Below, in pieces: positions 43,022-51,620 of a DNA stretch of 64,000 bases; position 1 is the first letter of the stretch, and each line of letters begins with the position of its first letter. The notes below the pieces were generated by a model that saw only the letters and a list, made by a program, of their open reading frames with translations, was not told the DNA's origin and made no database searches. The position numbers and the translations under genes are program-made. The stretch is from Caballeronia jiangsuensis (GTDB lineage: Bacteria > Pseudomonadota > Gammaproteobacteria > Burkholderiales > Burkholderiaceae): assembly GCA_000648925.1 (NCBI GenBank), contig JFHF01000031.1:1-64000 (forward strand), in the 5' to 3' direction.

Positions 43022-45415
43022 ATGAGTCAGACACCGTTGCCCATCTCCGCCGCCGTGGACCCCGACCTCGAAATCGATCAGGATTCCCTGCTCGATGCCG
43101 ACAAGCCGCATGCGGCGCGCAAATACATCGACGCGGTCCTCGAACAGTCCTTCCGCCATCTGTTCGGCCCGACCGCCACGCCGGAGCAGCCGCGCAAGCA
43201 CGACGTCGTTTCCATCGCGAAACTGACGAACGGGCTCGCGAGCTACATCACTCCGGAAGAGATCAAGGAAGTCAAGGCGGCTTTCCACTTCAGCGACGAA
43301 GCGCACCTCGGGCAGTATCGTCAGAGCGGTGAGCCGTACATCACGCATCCGGTCGCGGTCGCGGAAATCTGCGCGGGCTGGAAGCTCGACGCCCAATCGA
43401 TCATGGCGGCCTTGCTGCACGACGTGATCGAAGATCAGGGCGTGACCAAGACCGAGATCGCGGAGCGCTTCGGCGCGAAGGTCGCGGAACTGGTCGACGG
43501 TTTGTCCAAACTGGACAAGATGGAATTCCGCAATCGCGAAGAAGCGCAGGCGGAAAACTTCCGCAAGATGCTGCTCGCGATGGCGCGCGACGTGCGCGTC
43601 ATTCTCGTCAAGCTCGCCGACCGGCTGCACAACATGCGCACGCTCGGCGCGGTGCCGCCGGAGAAGCGCCGGCGCGTGGCGCGCGAGACGCTGGATATCT
43701 ACGCGCCCATCGCGCATCGGCTCGGGCTGAACAATACGTATCGCGAGCTGCAGGACCTGTCGTTCGCGAACTTCAATCCGAACCGGTACGCCACGCTCGA
43801 AAAAGCGGTGAAGGCGGCGCGCGGAAATCGGCGCGAAGTGGTCGGCAAGATTCTCGAAGCGGTGCAGCGCACCATCGCGGATGCCAAGATCAACGCCGAA
43901 GTCACCGGCCGCGAGAAAACGATCTACAGCATCTACAAGAAGATGCGCGACAAGCAGTTGTCGTTCTCGCAGGTGCTCGATGTCTACGGCTTTCGCGTCG
44001 TCGTCGAGAGCGCGCTGGAATGCTATACGTGCATCGGCGCGCTGCATGCGCTTTACAAGCCCGTGCCGGGCAAGTTCAAGGACTACATCGCCATTCCGAA
44101 GGTGAACGGCTATCAGTCCCTGCATACCACGCTGGTCGGTCCTTTCGGCGCGCCGATCGAGTTCCAGATCCGCACGCGCAAGATGCACGAGATCGCCGAG
44201 GCTGGCGTCGCGGCGCACTGGCTCTACAAGAACGGCGGCGCGGATCTGAACGACGTCCAGAAGCGCGCGCATCAATGGCTCAAATCGCTGCTCGATATCC
44301 AAAGCGAAGCAGGCGATTCGAGCGAATTCCTCGAACACGTCAAGATCGACCTGTTCCCGGACGCGGTCTATGTCTTCACGCCGAAGTCGAAGATCATGCC
44401 GCTGCCACGCGGCGCGACCGCGCTCGACTTCGCGTATTCGATCCACAGCGACCTCGGCAATCAATGCGTCGCGGTGAAGATCAACAACGAGCTTCTGCCG
44501 CTGCGCACGGAGCTGAAGAGCGGCGATATCGTCGAAGTGATCACCGCGCCGTATTCGAAGCCGAATCCCGCGTGGCTCGGCTTCGTGCGCACCGGCAAGG
44601 CGCGCTCGGCGATCCGTCACTACCTGAAGACGATGCGTCTGAACGAGTCCGTCCAGTTGGGCGAGCGGCTCGTCGATCAGAGTCTCAAGGGCTACGGGCT
44701 CGCGCTGTCGGACGTCACGCCGGAAGTGTGGGAAAGGCTCGTGCAGTGGACCGGCAACAAGACGCGGCAGGAAATTTTCGCGGATATCGGCCTCGGCCGT
44801 CGCGTGGCCGCGGTGATGGCCAAGCGCATCGAAGTGTTGATGAACGGTATCGCAGATGACGACGAGCATCCGCGCGAGCATCACAACACCAATACCGCGC
44901 CGCCGGTGGTCATCACGGGCACGGAAGGCATGTCGGTGCAATTGTCGCCGTGCTGCCGGCCGATTCCCGGCGACGACATCATGGGCTATATCGGCATCGG
45001 CCTCGGCATGGCGATTCACACGACCGAATGCCGCGTCGCGCAACGGATTCATCGGCGCGATCCGGGCCGCTGGATCGATGTCGCGTGGGCGCCGCAGCCG
45101 GGACGTCTCTTCGATGTCGCCGTGAAGGTGCTGGTGAAGAACACGAAGGGCGTCTTCGCGCGCGTCGCGGCGGATATCACGTCGGCGGACGCGAACATCG
45201 TGCATATCGCGATGGACGAAGACGTGTCGCAGGAAGCGAAGCTCTTGCGCTTCGTGATCCAGGTGAGCGATCGCGTCCACTTGGCGAATGTCATGCGCCG
45301 CGTGCGCACCAATCCGGACGTGATGCGCATCGCGCGCGAGCGTCCGAGCGACGAACCGCATCACCGCAATCAGGACGGCGGCATGCGCATCGACCGCGAG
45401 CGCGCCGACTACTGA
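43022..45415 (+). CDS. spoT: Bifunctional (p)ppGpp synthetase/hydrolase (Rel/SpoT family)
   Basis: 797-residue stringent-response enzyme. The order is HD hydrolase (HPVAVAEI, then catalytic His133-Asp134 in LLHDVIED), synthetase (VTGREKTIYSIYKKM, DVYGFRVVVE, YQSLHTTLVGPFG), TGS (YVFTPKSKIMPLPRGATALD) and a C-terminal ACT domain. With the HD motif intact it can both make and remove the alarmone; a separate RelA is expected elsewhere. GGAGGGGAAG precedes the ATG. The first 60 residues are an acidic extension. Confidence 0.96.
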   Translation: MSQTPLPISAAVDPDLEIDQDSLLDADKPHAARKYIDAVLEQSFRHLFGPTATPEQPRKHDVVSIAKLTNGLASYITPEEIKEVKAAFHFSDEAHLGQYRQSGEPYITHPVAVAEICAGWKLDAQSIMAALLHDVIEDQGVTKTEIAERFGAKVAELVDGLSKLDKMEFRNREEAQAENFRKMLLAMARDVRVILVKLADRLHNMRTLGAVPPEKRRRVARETLDIYAPIAHRLGLNNTYRELQDLSFANFNPNRYATLEKAVKAARGNRREVVGKILEAVQRTIADAKINAEVTGREKTIYSIYKKMRDKQLSFSQVLDVYGFRVVVESALECYTCIGALHALYKPVPGKFKDYIAIPKVNGYQSLHTTLVGPFGAPIEFQIRTRKMHEIAEAGVAAHWLYKNGGADLNDVQKRAHQWLKSLLDIQSEAGDSSEFLEHVKIDLFPDAVYVFTPKSKIMPLPRGATALDFAYSIHSDLGNQCVAVKINNELLPLRTELKSGDIVEVITAPYSKPNPAWLGFVRTGKARSAIRHYLKTMRLNESVQLGERLVDQSLKGYGLALSDVTPEVWERLVQWTGNKTRQEIFADIGLGRRVAAVMAKRIEVLMNGIADDDEHPREHHNTNTAPPVVITGTEGMSVQLSPCCRPIPGDDIMGYIGIGLGMAIHTTECRVAQRIHRRDPGRWIDVAWAPQPGRLFDVAVKVLVKNTKGVFARVAADITSADANIVHIAMDEDVSQEAKLLRFVIQVSDRVHLANVMRRVRTNPDVMRIARERPSDEPHHRNQDGGMRIDRERADY

Positions 45416-45476
45416 CGCGGCGTGGTATGCGGCGTGCATGCCTGTCGTCGATCGACGAACAGGAGAACGCGCCGCA

Positions 45477-45968
45477 ATGAACACTTCCGATCTCGAAGGC
45501 GCCACGCTCGACTACTGGGTCGCGCGCGGACTGCACGAATTCATCCGAGAGATTCACTTCACCGACAGCGGAGAGACGCTCTCCATACGCGGCAACGACC
45601 GCGGCAAGCCGTGGGACGGCCGTTTCCTGCCGTCGACCTCGTGGGAGGCGGCAGCGGTCGTTCTGGAGCGTGCCTGCAAGCTCGAGATGCACGATCACGG
45701 GCGCGGCGAGGTGGTCTGCACCGTGAGCTTCGGCAAGGACGGCAAGCCGATGGAAGGGCGGGGCGCGTCGCTGCGGATCGCATTGCTGCGCGCCTTCGTG
45801 CGACACACATTCGGCGATAACGTCGATGATGAGTTCCCGCGCCGATCGCAGACCTTGCTCGGCGCGCGGGCGGAGGCGATCGGGGAGTCGAGCGCGGTGG
45901 CGTCGGTGGAGGACGTGCCGAGGCCGGAATTGCACATCGGCGATATCGGCTCGGTGCCGCGTCAGTAG
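45477..45968 (+). CDS. DUF2591 (NinX-like) family protein
   Basis: 163-residue cytoplasmic protein resembling the DUF2591/NinX group first known from lambdoid phages. It starts MNTSDLEGATLDYWVARGLH, has FLPSTSWEAAAVVLERACK and SLRIALLRAFVRHTFGDNVDDE. The variable C-terminal 40 residues are polar. Function is unknown. No other phage gene is near, so this is a domesticated or chromosomal member. ATG 45477 fits the family start, with AGGAG about ten bases up. It ends at a terminator. Confidence 0.75.
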   Translation: MNTSDLEGATLDYWVARGLHEFIREIHFTDSGETLSIRGNDRGKPWDGRFLPSTSWEAAAVVLERACKLEMHDHGRGEVVCTVSFGKDGKPMEGRGASLRIALLRAFVRHTFGDNVDDEFPRRSQTLLGARAEAIGESSAVASVEDVPRPELHIGDIGSVPRQ

Positions 45969-45996
45969 GCGACGCCTGAAGGCCGCCAGAAACAAA

Positions 45997-46022
45997 AAGG
46001 GCCTTCCGTATGGAAGGCCCTT
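45997..46022. terminator. Hairpin terminator between convergent transcripts
   Basis: An 11-bp perfect stem (45997-46007 AAGGGCCTTCC against 46012-46022) with A5 before and TT after lies between the DUF2591 gene and the minus-strand tRNA-Arg gene. The A-run gives the better U-tail on the minus strand, so it most likely ends the tRNA transcript. Confidence 0.8.
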
Positions 46023-46029
46023 CGAAAGA

Positions 46030-46106
46030 TGGCGCGGCTGGCAGGATTCGAACCCACGACCCCTTGGTTCGTAGCCAAGTACTCTATCCAACTGAGCTAC
46101 AGCCGC
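46030..46106 (-). tRNA. tRNA-Arg(ACG), copy 1
   Basis: 77 bases on the minus strand, 5' end at 46106. Acceptor GCGGCTG pairs with CAGCCGC, discriminator G and encoded CCA. The anticodon loop CUACGAA gives ACG (read as ICG after editing), decoding CGU/CGC/CGA. It is identical in sequence to the second copy, which begins 177 bases away. A TATAAG-type -10 lies at 46123-46128. Confidence 0.97.
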
Positions 46107-46206
46107 ACGCAAAACGGTACTGCTTATACTGCACTGCGCTTCTGGTTAAGCGCTTGATCTTTTCATCGAGCGGCGCGACCGCCGGGCGTGAAAACATCAG
46201 AATAGG

Positions 46207-46283
46207 TGGCGCGGCTGGCAGGATTCGAACCCACGACCCCTTGGTTCGTAGCCAAGTACTCTATCCAACTGAGCTACAGCCGC
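46207..46283 (-). tRNA. tRNA-Arg(ACG), copy 2
   Basis: Same 77-base sequence and anticodon as copy 1, 5' end at 46283, encoded CCA at 46209-46207. A good -10 (TATAAT, plus-strand 46297-46302) with TTCCTT 17 bases further upstream suggests it has its own promoter and may drive both copies. Confidence 0.97.
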
Positions 46284-46455
46284 ACGCAGAAGCGGAATTA
46301 TAGCCAAGTCCATTCCGAAAAGGAAGGGGTTTTGGTCAGACTATCGAATTTTCCATCAGAAAGCGTTCGACGGAAGGAGCTTCCGGCGTGGTAAGTTGGT
46401 ATCTGGCACGCAAGTACCCCACGCAATCGGACTTCACTCGGCATCGACCCGCATC

Positions 46456-47007
46456 ATGAACAAGGCATTTGTCAAAGAGTCGGATGACACCGACGACGAC
46501 CTCGAGCTCGGCCATCCCGATGTCCCGGCCGGCACGAAGAATTACATCACGCCGGCGGGCCACAAGCGGCTGCGTGACGAACTTCTGCAGCTTCTGGATA
46601 CGGAGCGCCCGGAAGTGGTCAAGCTCGTCTCCTGGGCCGCTTCAAACGGGGATCGCTCGGAGAACGGCGACTATATCTACGGCAAGCGGCGGCTGCGTGA
46701 AATCGACCGCCGCATCCGCTTCCTGACGAAGCGCCTGGATCTCGCGGAAGTGGTGGACAGCAGCAAGCAGGAGAACGTCGATCAGGTGTTCTTCGGCGCG
46801 ACGGTGGACTACGCGGGCGAAGACGGCGATACGAAGACGGTGACCATCGTCGGCGTAGATGAAGTCAACCTGGACATCGGCTACGTGAGCTGGATCTCGC
46901 CGGTCGCGCGGGCGCTGTTGAAGGCGAAGACCGGCGACACGGTCGCGCTGCACACGCCGGCGGGCGTGCAGCAGATCGACATTCTGGATGTGCGCTATCC
47001 GGACTGA
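46456..47007 (+). CDS. greB: Transcription elongation factor GreB
   Basis: 183-residue factor that rescues backtracked RNA polymerase by stimulating transcript cleavage. The N-terminal coiled coil begins NYITPAGHKRLRDELLQLL and has at its tip the acidic NGDRSENGDYIYGKRRLREI stretch (cut for length); the C-terminal FKBP-like domain includes FGATVDYAG and YVSWISPVARALLKAK, wording typical of GreB over GreA. An acidic N-terminal extension of about 25 residues precedes the core. ATG 46456 is chosen on family length. Confidence 0.94.
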   Translation: MNKAFVKESDDTDDDLELGHPDVPAGTKNYITPAGHKRLRDELLQLLDTERPEVVKLVSWAASNGDRSENGDYIYGKRRLREIDRRIRFLTKRLDLAEVVDSSKQENVDQVFFGATVDYAGEDGDTKTVTIVGVDEVNLDIGYVSWISPVARALLKAKTGDTVALHTPAGVQQIDILDVRYPD

Positions 47008-47031
47008 TCTAACCTCGCTGTACAGACGAAA

Positions 47032-47057
47032 AAAAGCCGCTCCGAAGAGCGGCTTTT
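47032..47057. terminator. Bidirectional terminator greB/porin
   Basis: An 11-bp perfect stem (47032-47042 AAAAGCCGCTC against 47047-47057) with a CGAA tetraloop, flanked by A7 and T4, lies between the convergent greB and porin genes. Confidence 0.92.
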
Positions 47058-47081
47058 CTACAACAAGACTGCCTGTGATGC

Positions 47082-48224
47082 TTAGAAGCGGTGACGCATG
47101 CCGACCGTCGCCGAAACCTGGTTGCCGTTCGACGACATGCCCACACCGTTGATCACCGCACCGAACGGCAGGCCTTCCTGGTCGGTCATGTGCTGGTATT
47201 CGCCTTGCAGGTACACGTCGGTACGCTTCGACAGCGCGTACGCCGTTTGCAGGCTGAACTGGTGGAACTTCGGCTTTTCGCCGTCGATACGGCTGTCGGT
47301 GTAGGTGTAAGCACCCGCGAGCGACAGAGCAGGCGTCAGGTTGTAACGGCCGTTGACTTCGTAGTTGGTGAAGCGAACGTGACCGTCGGTCAGGTTGATC
47401 GAGCCAGCGCCTTGCGAGCCGACGTTGGTGATCGACGAAGCGTTGTCCAGCATCGTTTGCGTGAACACGAAGCCGACGGTTGCCGCGCCGAACGCGTAGT
47501 TCACGCCGCCGCCGAAGATGCGCTGGCGGCCAGCGACGAACGGCGTGTTGTCGGTCGTGATCGCGCCGTTGACGTTGTTCGTCGGCGAGCCGACGTTGTT
47601 CAGTTGCATGTACGCGGCCGCAACGTTCAACGGGCCGTAGTTGTACGACGCGCCGACGCTGTAAGCGCGGTTATCCGCAAAGCCGCCTGCCTCGTTCGAG
47701 AAGCCGTACATCGCGCCCAGCTTGAAGCCGGCGTAGTTCGCGCTCGTGTACTTGACCGAGTTGTTGACGCGGAACGTGTTGTCGAGGTTGTCATTGTCGA
47801 ACGGGTGGGCGAACTGCGTGCCGCCGTATTGCGTGCCCGTCAGAGCGAGAGGCCCGAGGAAGTCGACCACGGAGTCATATTGACGGCCGAGGGTCACGGC
47901 GCCGAACTGGTTGCTCGACAGACCGACGAATGCCTGACGGCCGAACTCGCGACCACCTTGGCCATTCGTGCCGTTCATGATGTTGAAGCCGTTCTCCAAC
48001 GTGAAGATCGCCTTCAGGCCGCCGCCGAGGTCTTCCGAACCACGCAGGCCCCAACGGCTGCCGTTGACAGAACCGCTCGTCGCCTTCCAGTTGCTATGGC
48101 CTTGCTGGTTGTTCGTGTAGGTAATGCCGGCATCGATCAGGCCGTACAGCGTGACGCTGCTTTGCGCGTGAGCGGCGGTAGCAAAAACGCCCGACAGGGC
48201 GGCGACCACGAGAGTCTTTTTCAT
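47082..48224 (-). CDS. Gram-negative general porin (OmpC-like, Burkholderia type)
   Basis: 380-residue outer-membrane beta-barrel. A signal peptide (MKKTLVVAALSGVFATAAHA) is followed by QSSVTLYGLIDAGITYTNN, the opening shared by beta-proteobacterial trimeric porins; the body alternates short polar and aromatic strands, and the last residue is Phe (VGMRHRF), the assembly signal. ATG 48224 is set by the signal peptide; GGAG lies 11 bases before it. A long AT-rich leader region upstream suggests regulated expression. Solute preference is unknown. Confidence 0.94.
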   Translation of the reverse strand: MKKTLVVAALSGVFATAAHAQSSVTLYGLIDAGITYTNNQQGHSNWKATSGSVNGSRWGLRGSEDLGGGLKAIFTLENGFNIMNGTNGQGGREFGRQAFVGLSSNQFGAVTLGRQYDSVVDFLGPLALTGTQYGGTQFAHPFDNDNLDNTFRVNNSVKYTSANYAGFKLGAMYGFSNEAGGFADNRAYSVGASYNYGPLNVAAAYMQLNNVGSPTNNVNGAITTDNTPFVAGRQRIFGGGVNYAFGAATVGFVFTQTMLDNASSITNVGSQGAGSINLTDGHVRFTNYEVNGRYNLTPALSLAGAYTYTDSRIDGEKPKFHQFSLQTAYALSKRTDVYLQGEYQHMTDQEGLPFGAVINGVGMSSNGNQVSATVGMRHRF

Positions 48225-48436
48225 CTTTGTAACTCCGAGAGCAGTTTGGGCCGGGGACCCAGGCTTTGAGGGAAACCTCGCTCCGGCGCGCTGCGAGAGG
48301 CGCGGGCGGAGGAGCAATGCGCCAGCGATGCGACACATTTGTTTCCGGACCAGACGAAGTGTAAAGACGGTGTTACAGGCAGGGCGTTCCAATTTCCGCA
48401 ATAAACCATTGTTGATGCCACAATGATCGTCTCAAC

Positions 48437-48456
48437 GTATATTTTTCTTTATATAC
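48437..48456. promoter_or_regulatory. AT-rich dyad upstream of porin
   Basis: GTATAT (48437-48442) and ATATAC (48451-48456) form a 6-bp inverted repeat around a T-rich 8-base centre, flanked by two AATGAT copies. It lies about 213 bases before the porin start and could be a regulator site. The surrounding 48225-48640 holds the porin control region; no other gene is seen there. Confidence 0.4.
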
Positions 48457-48639
48457 AATGATTTATCTGGGAATAAAGTCGTAAGGGCAGTGGTGTCAAC
48501 CAAATGACGTTGCGCATGCGCGACATGATTCGCGTTGAAAATGACGGAAAATTTCAGAAAATCGATTGTTGAGATATCTGAAACAGAAGTTTGCGGCTTT
48601 TGCAGGTAATTAATGCGGGCCGTATCGCTATACTGTCAT

Positions 48640-48726
48640 TTCTGCTTTCCGAAGCAGACTTTTTCGTTGACGGAAAAAGATCTCCAAACTTTGTCAGCGC
48701 GACTTCCCGGTCGCGCTTTTTTTTTT
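48640..48726 (+). ncRNA. Candidate intergenic small RNA with strong terminator
   Basis: An orphan intrinsic terminator (8-bp stem 48696-48703 / 48710-48717, then T10 to 48726) has no protein gene upstream on the plus strand. Before it lie two further perfect stems: TCTGCTT/AAGCAGA (48641-48647 and 48652-48658) and CTTTTTC against GAAAAAG (48659-48665 and 48673-48679), and one single-stranded segment with CTCC at 48680-48695. A TATACT -10 box at 48629-48634 would start transcription at about 48640. The result is an RNA of about 86 bases with three hairpins. Confidence 0.65.
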
Positions 48727-48737
48727 GCCCCGTCGCG

Positions 48738-48965
48738 TTACCGCGTCTGGGCGCCTTCGGCCGCCACGAGGTCGCCGTCGAGCGGGGTCGCCCAGTCCTC
48801 CATCACGTAGTGCCGTGCATCCATGGGCGATGAGAGCAGGTTCTGCCAGTGGTCGCCATGCCAGGCGGGATCGAAATCGAGCGATGAAGCACTCTCTTTC
48901 GCTGGCGTGATCGATGGTGCGGCGAACGATTTCAACCAATGCGTGAAGCGATTGAGCGGAGTCAT
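48738..48965 (-). CDS. Small hypothetical protein (75 aa)
   Basis: 75 residues starting MTPLNRFTHWLKSFAAPSIT, then a short polar Trp/His-containing part (DPAWHGDHWQNLLSS, YVMEDWATPLDGD). No domain, signal peptide or membrane helix is evident. ATG 48965 follows GGAGG by six bases, a convincing start; the frame is open 24 codons further up without support. It points toward the small-RNA candidate. Confidence 0.6.
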   Translation of the reverse strand: MTPLNRFTHWLKSFAAPSITPAKESASSLDFDPAWHGDHWQNLLSSPMDARHYVMEDWATPLDGDLVAAEGAQTR

Positions 48966-49440
48966 CGTTGGTTGCCCTCCATTACATTTAAGTCGTAGCT
49001 TAGTTTCCATGTTGCTTAATGCCGGAGGATCGGGCAAGACGAGTAAACACTTACGAATCTGATAATCTTGTTTCAGTTTGAATGGATATGCTTGTGTGCG
49101 TCGATATATTGTTCGGGGTTTATTCGCGCGTGATCCTGACTGTAGATGTTTCCAGCAGTCCCAATCAGATTTACCTTTGAAAGTCGGGCGATAAAGTTGA
49201 TTATCTTTTAACGAAAATTAAAATCCGTAGACAGGCGCAACGCGCCATCCCGCGAGACAACGCCGGCCGTTCGCCGCGCGGAGCCTGCGGTTGCGGGCCT
49301 GCGCCGTCGCCGCCTGCGATGCCGATGCGCCCGGACATGATCGAGTCACCGACGCACGTGACCGAGCACTCTGTTAATTCGGGAATGCTATTACGGGTTA
49401 TCCGCTATTGCGATAAGAATAAACCAGCAGAGGCTGAATA
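48966..49440. other. AT-rich intergenic stretch
   Basis: About 475 bases with no convincing gene. Base composition is visibly more AT-rich than neighbours from 49010 to 49230, then turns GC-rich (49240-49340). A stretch like this could be promoter DNA for the two flanking small genes or the remains of a lost gene. I see no tRNA, terminator or inverted repeat to report. Confidence 0.4.
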
Positions 49441-49569
49441 ATGGAAAGACAAAAGATCAGATTCAGTACAGTTCCGTCGCGTCGAACTCCTTGGGCGCTT
49501 GGAGATAATCCAAACCAGCCGCCATCCGCGACTTCCGTGAGCAAAGTCCTCGATCCGACGCTGCGTTAG
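49441..49569 (+). CDS. Possible small protein (42 aa)
   Basis: A 42-codon frame, MERQKIRFSTVPSRRTPWAL, then a Pro/Asn/Ser part ending SVSKVLDPTLR. AGAGG lies seven bases before the ATG. No domain is recognisable. It ends 60 bases before the exonuclease/GIY-YIG gene on the same strand and could be a leader peptide or small gene of that transcript. Confidence 0.4.
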   Translation: MERQKIRFSTVPSRRTPWALGDNPNQPPSATSVSKVLDPTLR

Positions 49570-49629
49570 AATGGGCAATCCAGCCAACGTTCCACACCGG
49601 CGCTCACCGCGCCGCCTTCGCCGTCCACG

Positions 49630-50775
49630 ATGCATCCCGATCTGTCCACAAATCTAGTTTTTCCATCCGAGCCCATCGTATTCGTCGATCTCGAAACGAC
49701 CGGCGCCACGTTCGGCGTGGACCGCATCACCGAGATCGGCATCGTGGAGGCGGGGCCGTCGGGCATCTCGCAATGGTCATCGCTCGTCAACCCGCAAAAG
49801 CCGATCCCTGCGTTCGTCCAGCAACTGACCGGTATCACCGAGGCGATGGTGCGCGATGCCCCGACGTTCGAACAACTCGCATCCGGTCTGCTCGAACGGT
49901 TGAACGGCCGGCTCTTCGTCGCGCATAACGCGCACTTCGACCACGGCTTCCTCAAAGGCGAATTCAGGCGCATGGGCCTTCGCTTCGCGCCGGACGTGCT
50001 CTGCACCGTGCAGCTTTCCCGCGCGATCTATCCGGCGGAAAGCCGTCACGGCCTCGATGCACTCGTCGAGCGCCACGCGCTCGTGCCTTCGGCGCGACAT
50101 CGCGCGCTGGCCGACGCCGACCTGCTCTGGCAATTCTGGCAACACCTGCATCGCGCAAACACGCAGGATGTCATGCGTGCGCACCTCGAACGCGTGACGC
50201 GCCGGTTCCAGCTCGCGGCGCACATCGACGAAGACACGATCGAGCAGATCGTCGCGGGCTGTGGCGTCTACATGTTCTATGGCGACGACGACACGCCGCT
50301 CTATGCAGGCCGAAGCGTGCGCTTGCGTCAGCGTGTGCGCTCGCATCTCGTCGGCCCGCGACGTTCGGCGAAAGATCTGCGACTGGCGGCGCTCGTGCGC
50401 CGCCTCGAATGGAGGGCGACGGGCGGCGAAATCGGCGCGCTGCTGGCCGAGGCGCAATGGATAGCGAGCGCGCGTCCGGCGCACAATCGCGCGCCGAAGT
50501 CGCGTCCGGGCGATGCCCGCGGCGCGCCGTGGCCTTACGCGGGCGCGATCGCGATCGAAGAGCGCGACGAGGCATCGGGGCAACGCGCGTGGCATGTCAT
50601 CGACAACTGGTGCTATCTCGGCACCGCCAGCGCGCTGGGGCAGGCCGGCGCGCTGCACGCGAGCGCCGATTCACCCGCGTTCGAATTGTCGACCTATCGC
50701 ATTTTGAGCGAGCGTCTCGCGCGCGGACTCGCCGTGACACCGATCGCCTGCGGAACGGTTGCGTCCACGGTGTGA
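49630..50775 (+). CDS. DnaQ-like 3'-5' exonuclease fused to GIY-YIG (UvrC-type) nuclease domain
   Basis: 381-residue two-nuclease protein. The N-terminal DEDDh exonuclease has VFVDLETTG (Asp20, Glu22), HNAHFDHGFL and HRALADADLLW. From about residue 205 a GIY-YIG domain follows: GVYMFYGDDDTPLYAGRS and LRQRVRSHL, then EAQWIASARPAHN, as in UvrC N-terminus and Cho. The UvrC UvrB-binding and endonuclease-V parts are absent. Such fusions occur in several bacteria and are presumed DNA repair or processing enzymes of uncertain substrate. Confidence 0.9.
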   Translation: MHPDLSTNLVFPSEPIVFVDLETTGATFGVDRITEIGIVEAGPSGISQWSSLVNPQKPIPAFVQQLTGITEAMVRDAPTFEQLASGLLERLNGRLFVAHNAHFDHGFLKGEFRRMGLRFAPDVLCTVQLSRAIYPAESRHGLDALVERHALVPSARHRALADADLLWQFWQHLHRANTQDVMRAHLERVTRRFQLAAHIDEDTIEQIVAGCGVYMFYGDDDTPLYAGRSVRLRQRVRSHLVGPRRSAKDLRLAALVRRLEWRATGGEIGALLAEAQWIASARPAHNRAPKSRPGDARGAPWPYAGAIAIEERDEASGQRAWHVIDNWCYLGTASALGQAGALHASADSPAFELSTYRILSERLARGLAVTPIACGTVASTV

Positions 50776-50782
50776 GGCGCGA

Positions 50783-51385
50783 TCAGCCGACGGCGCCCAC
50801 GCCGCCCGACGCGCACACGTGCGAGAGCGCGCGCATGAGCGGCGCGTTCATCGACGAGTTGTAGCGTGTCAGATGCTTCCAGCGCGCGACGCTTTCGGCG
50901 AGCCGCACCGGGCAGTCCTCCGCATGACGAATCGGCTCGACATGCGCAAGCGCCGACACGAGCGACTGCGTAAGCCGATCGAGCTTCGGCCGCGTGTCCT
51001 TCGCGAGATCGGGCGGCGATCCTTCTGGCGCCGCCTTCAGCGCACGCCAGTTGGCAAAGAGCGCGTTCTGCACATCCTTGCTGGCGTCGATCTGATCGCG
51101 GAAGAACTGCCGCGCGAATTCAGGATCGACTTGCGCGGCCGACGCCTTTTCTTCGACATGCTTGAGCAACGCCTCTTCGCGCGGCGCGTCGGTGATCGGC
51201 TCCTGATGCGCCCACTTCCAGCGCGCGACGGGTTCCGCGAGCGCGAGCCGTTGCGACACGAGTGCGATGAGGTTGGTGAACGGAGTATCGTCGCCGTCCG
51301 CGTGCACGGATGAGGGCGCGGCGAGCGCGAGCACGCAGGCGAGAGCGGCGGAGGCGAGGAGGGATGAGTTCGATCGGCGGCGCAT
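50783..51385 (-). CDS. Periplasmic chorismate mutase (AroQ-gamma class)
   Basis: 200-residue exported, all-helical chorismate mutase that converts chorismate to prephenate. A signal peptide (MRRRSNSSLLASAALAC then a run ending VHA) precedes the AroQ core, with LIALVSQRLALAEPVARWKW and FFRDQIDASKDVQ carrying the usual active-site Arg, Lys and Gln positions. Secreted AroQ-gamma enzymes are known in Pseudomonas, Burkholderia and Mycobacterium; their role outside the cytoplasm is unclear. ATG 51385 is set by the signal peptide. Stop codon faces the exonuclease gene. Confidence 0.88.
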   Translation of the reverse strand: MRRRSNSSLLASAALACVLALAAPSSVHADGDDTPFTNLIALVSQRLALAEPVARWKWAHQEPITDAPREEALLKHVEEKASAAQVDPEFARQFFRDQIDASKDVQNALFANWRALKAAPEGSPPDLAKDTRPKLDRLTQSLVSALAHVEPIRHAEDCPVRLAESVARWKHLTRYNSSMNAPLMRALSHVCASGGVGAVG

Positions 51386-51620
51386 CGGTATCCGGGCAAA
51401 AGCGCCAGAATAGCGCACCGCCCTCATATCTGAACGACAGCAGCCATTTGATGGAAGACGAATCGACGAGGCGAGCCGCACCGCACGACTCGCCCGAATG
51501 CGGTCATGAACGAGGGGCGCGACGCGTCCTGGCCTGAGCCAGGTCCGGACCGGACGGTCCGAGTGCGCCGCGCGCAGCGGGCGTCGTTCTCACGACGACG
51601 GCGTGATCCAGTATGTCCGC

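Noticed and set aside
42950..45505. 851-codon minus-strand frame opposite the ppGpp synthetase gene
   Set aside because: Fully antisense to a clear Rel/SpoT gene; Arg/His/Asp-rich shadow translation.
45477..45968. Prophage remnant suggested by the DUF2591/NinX-like gene
   Set aside because: No other phage-like gene, integrase or att repeat is near; the neighbours are core genes.
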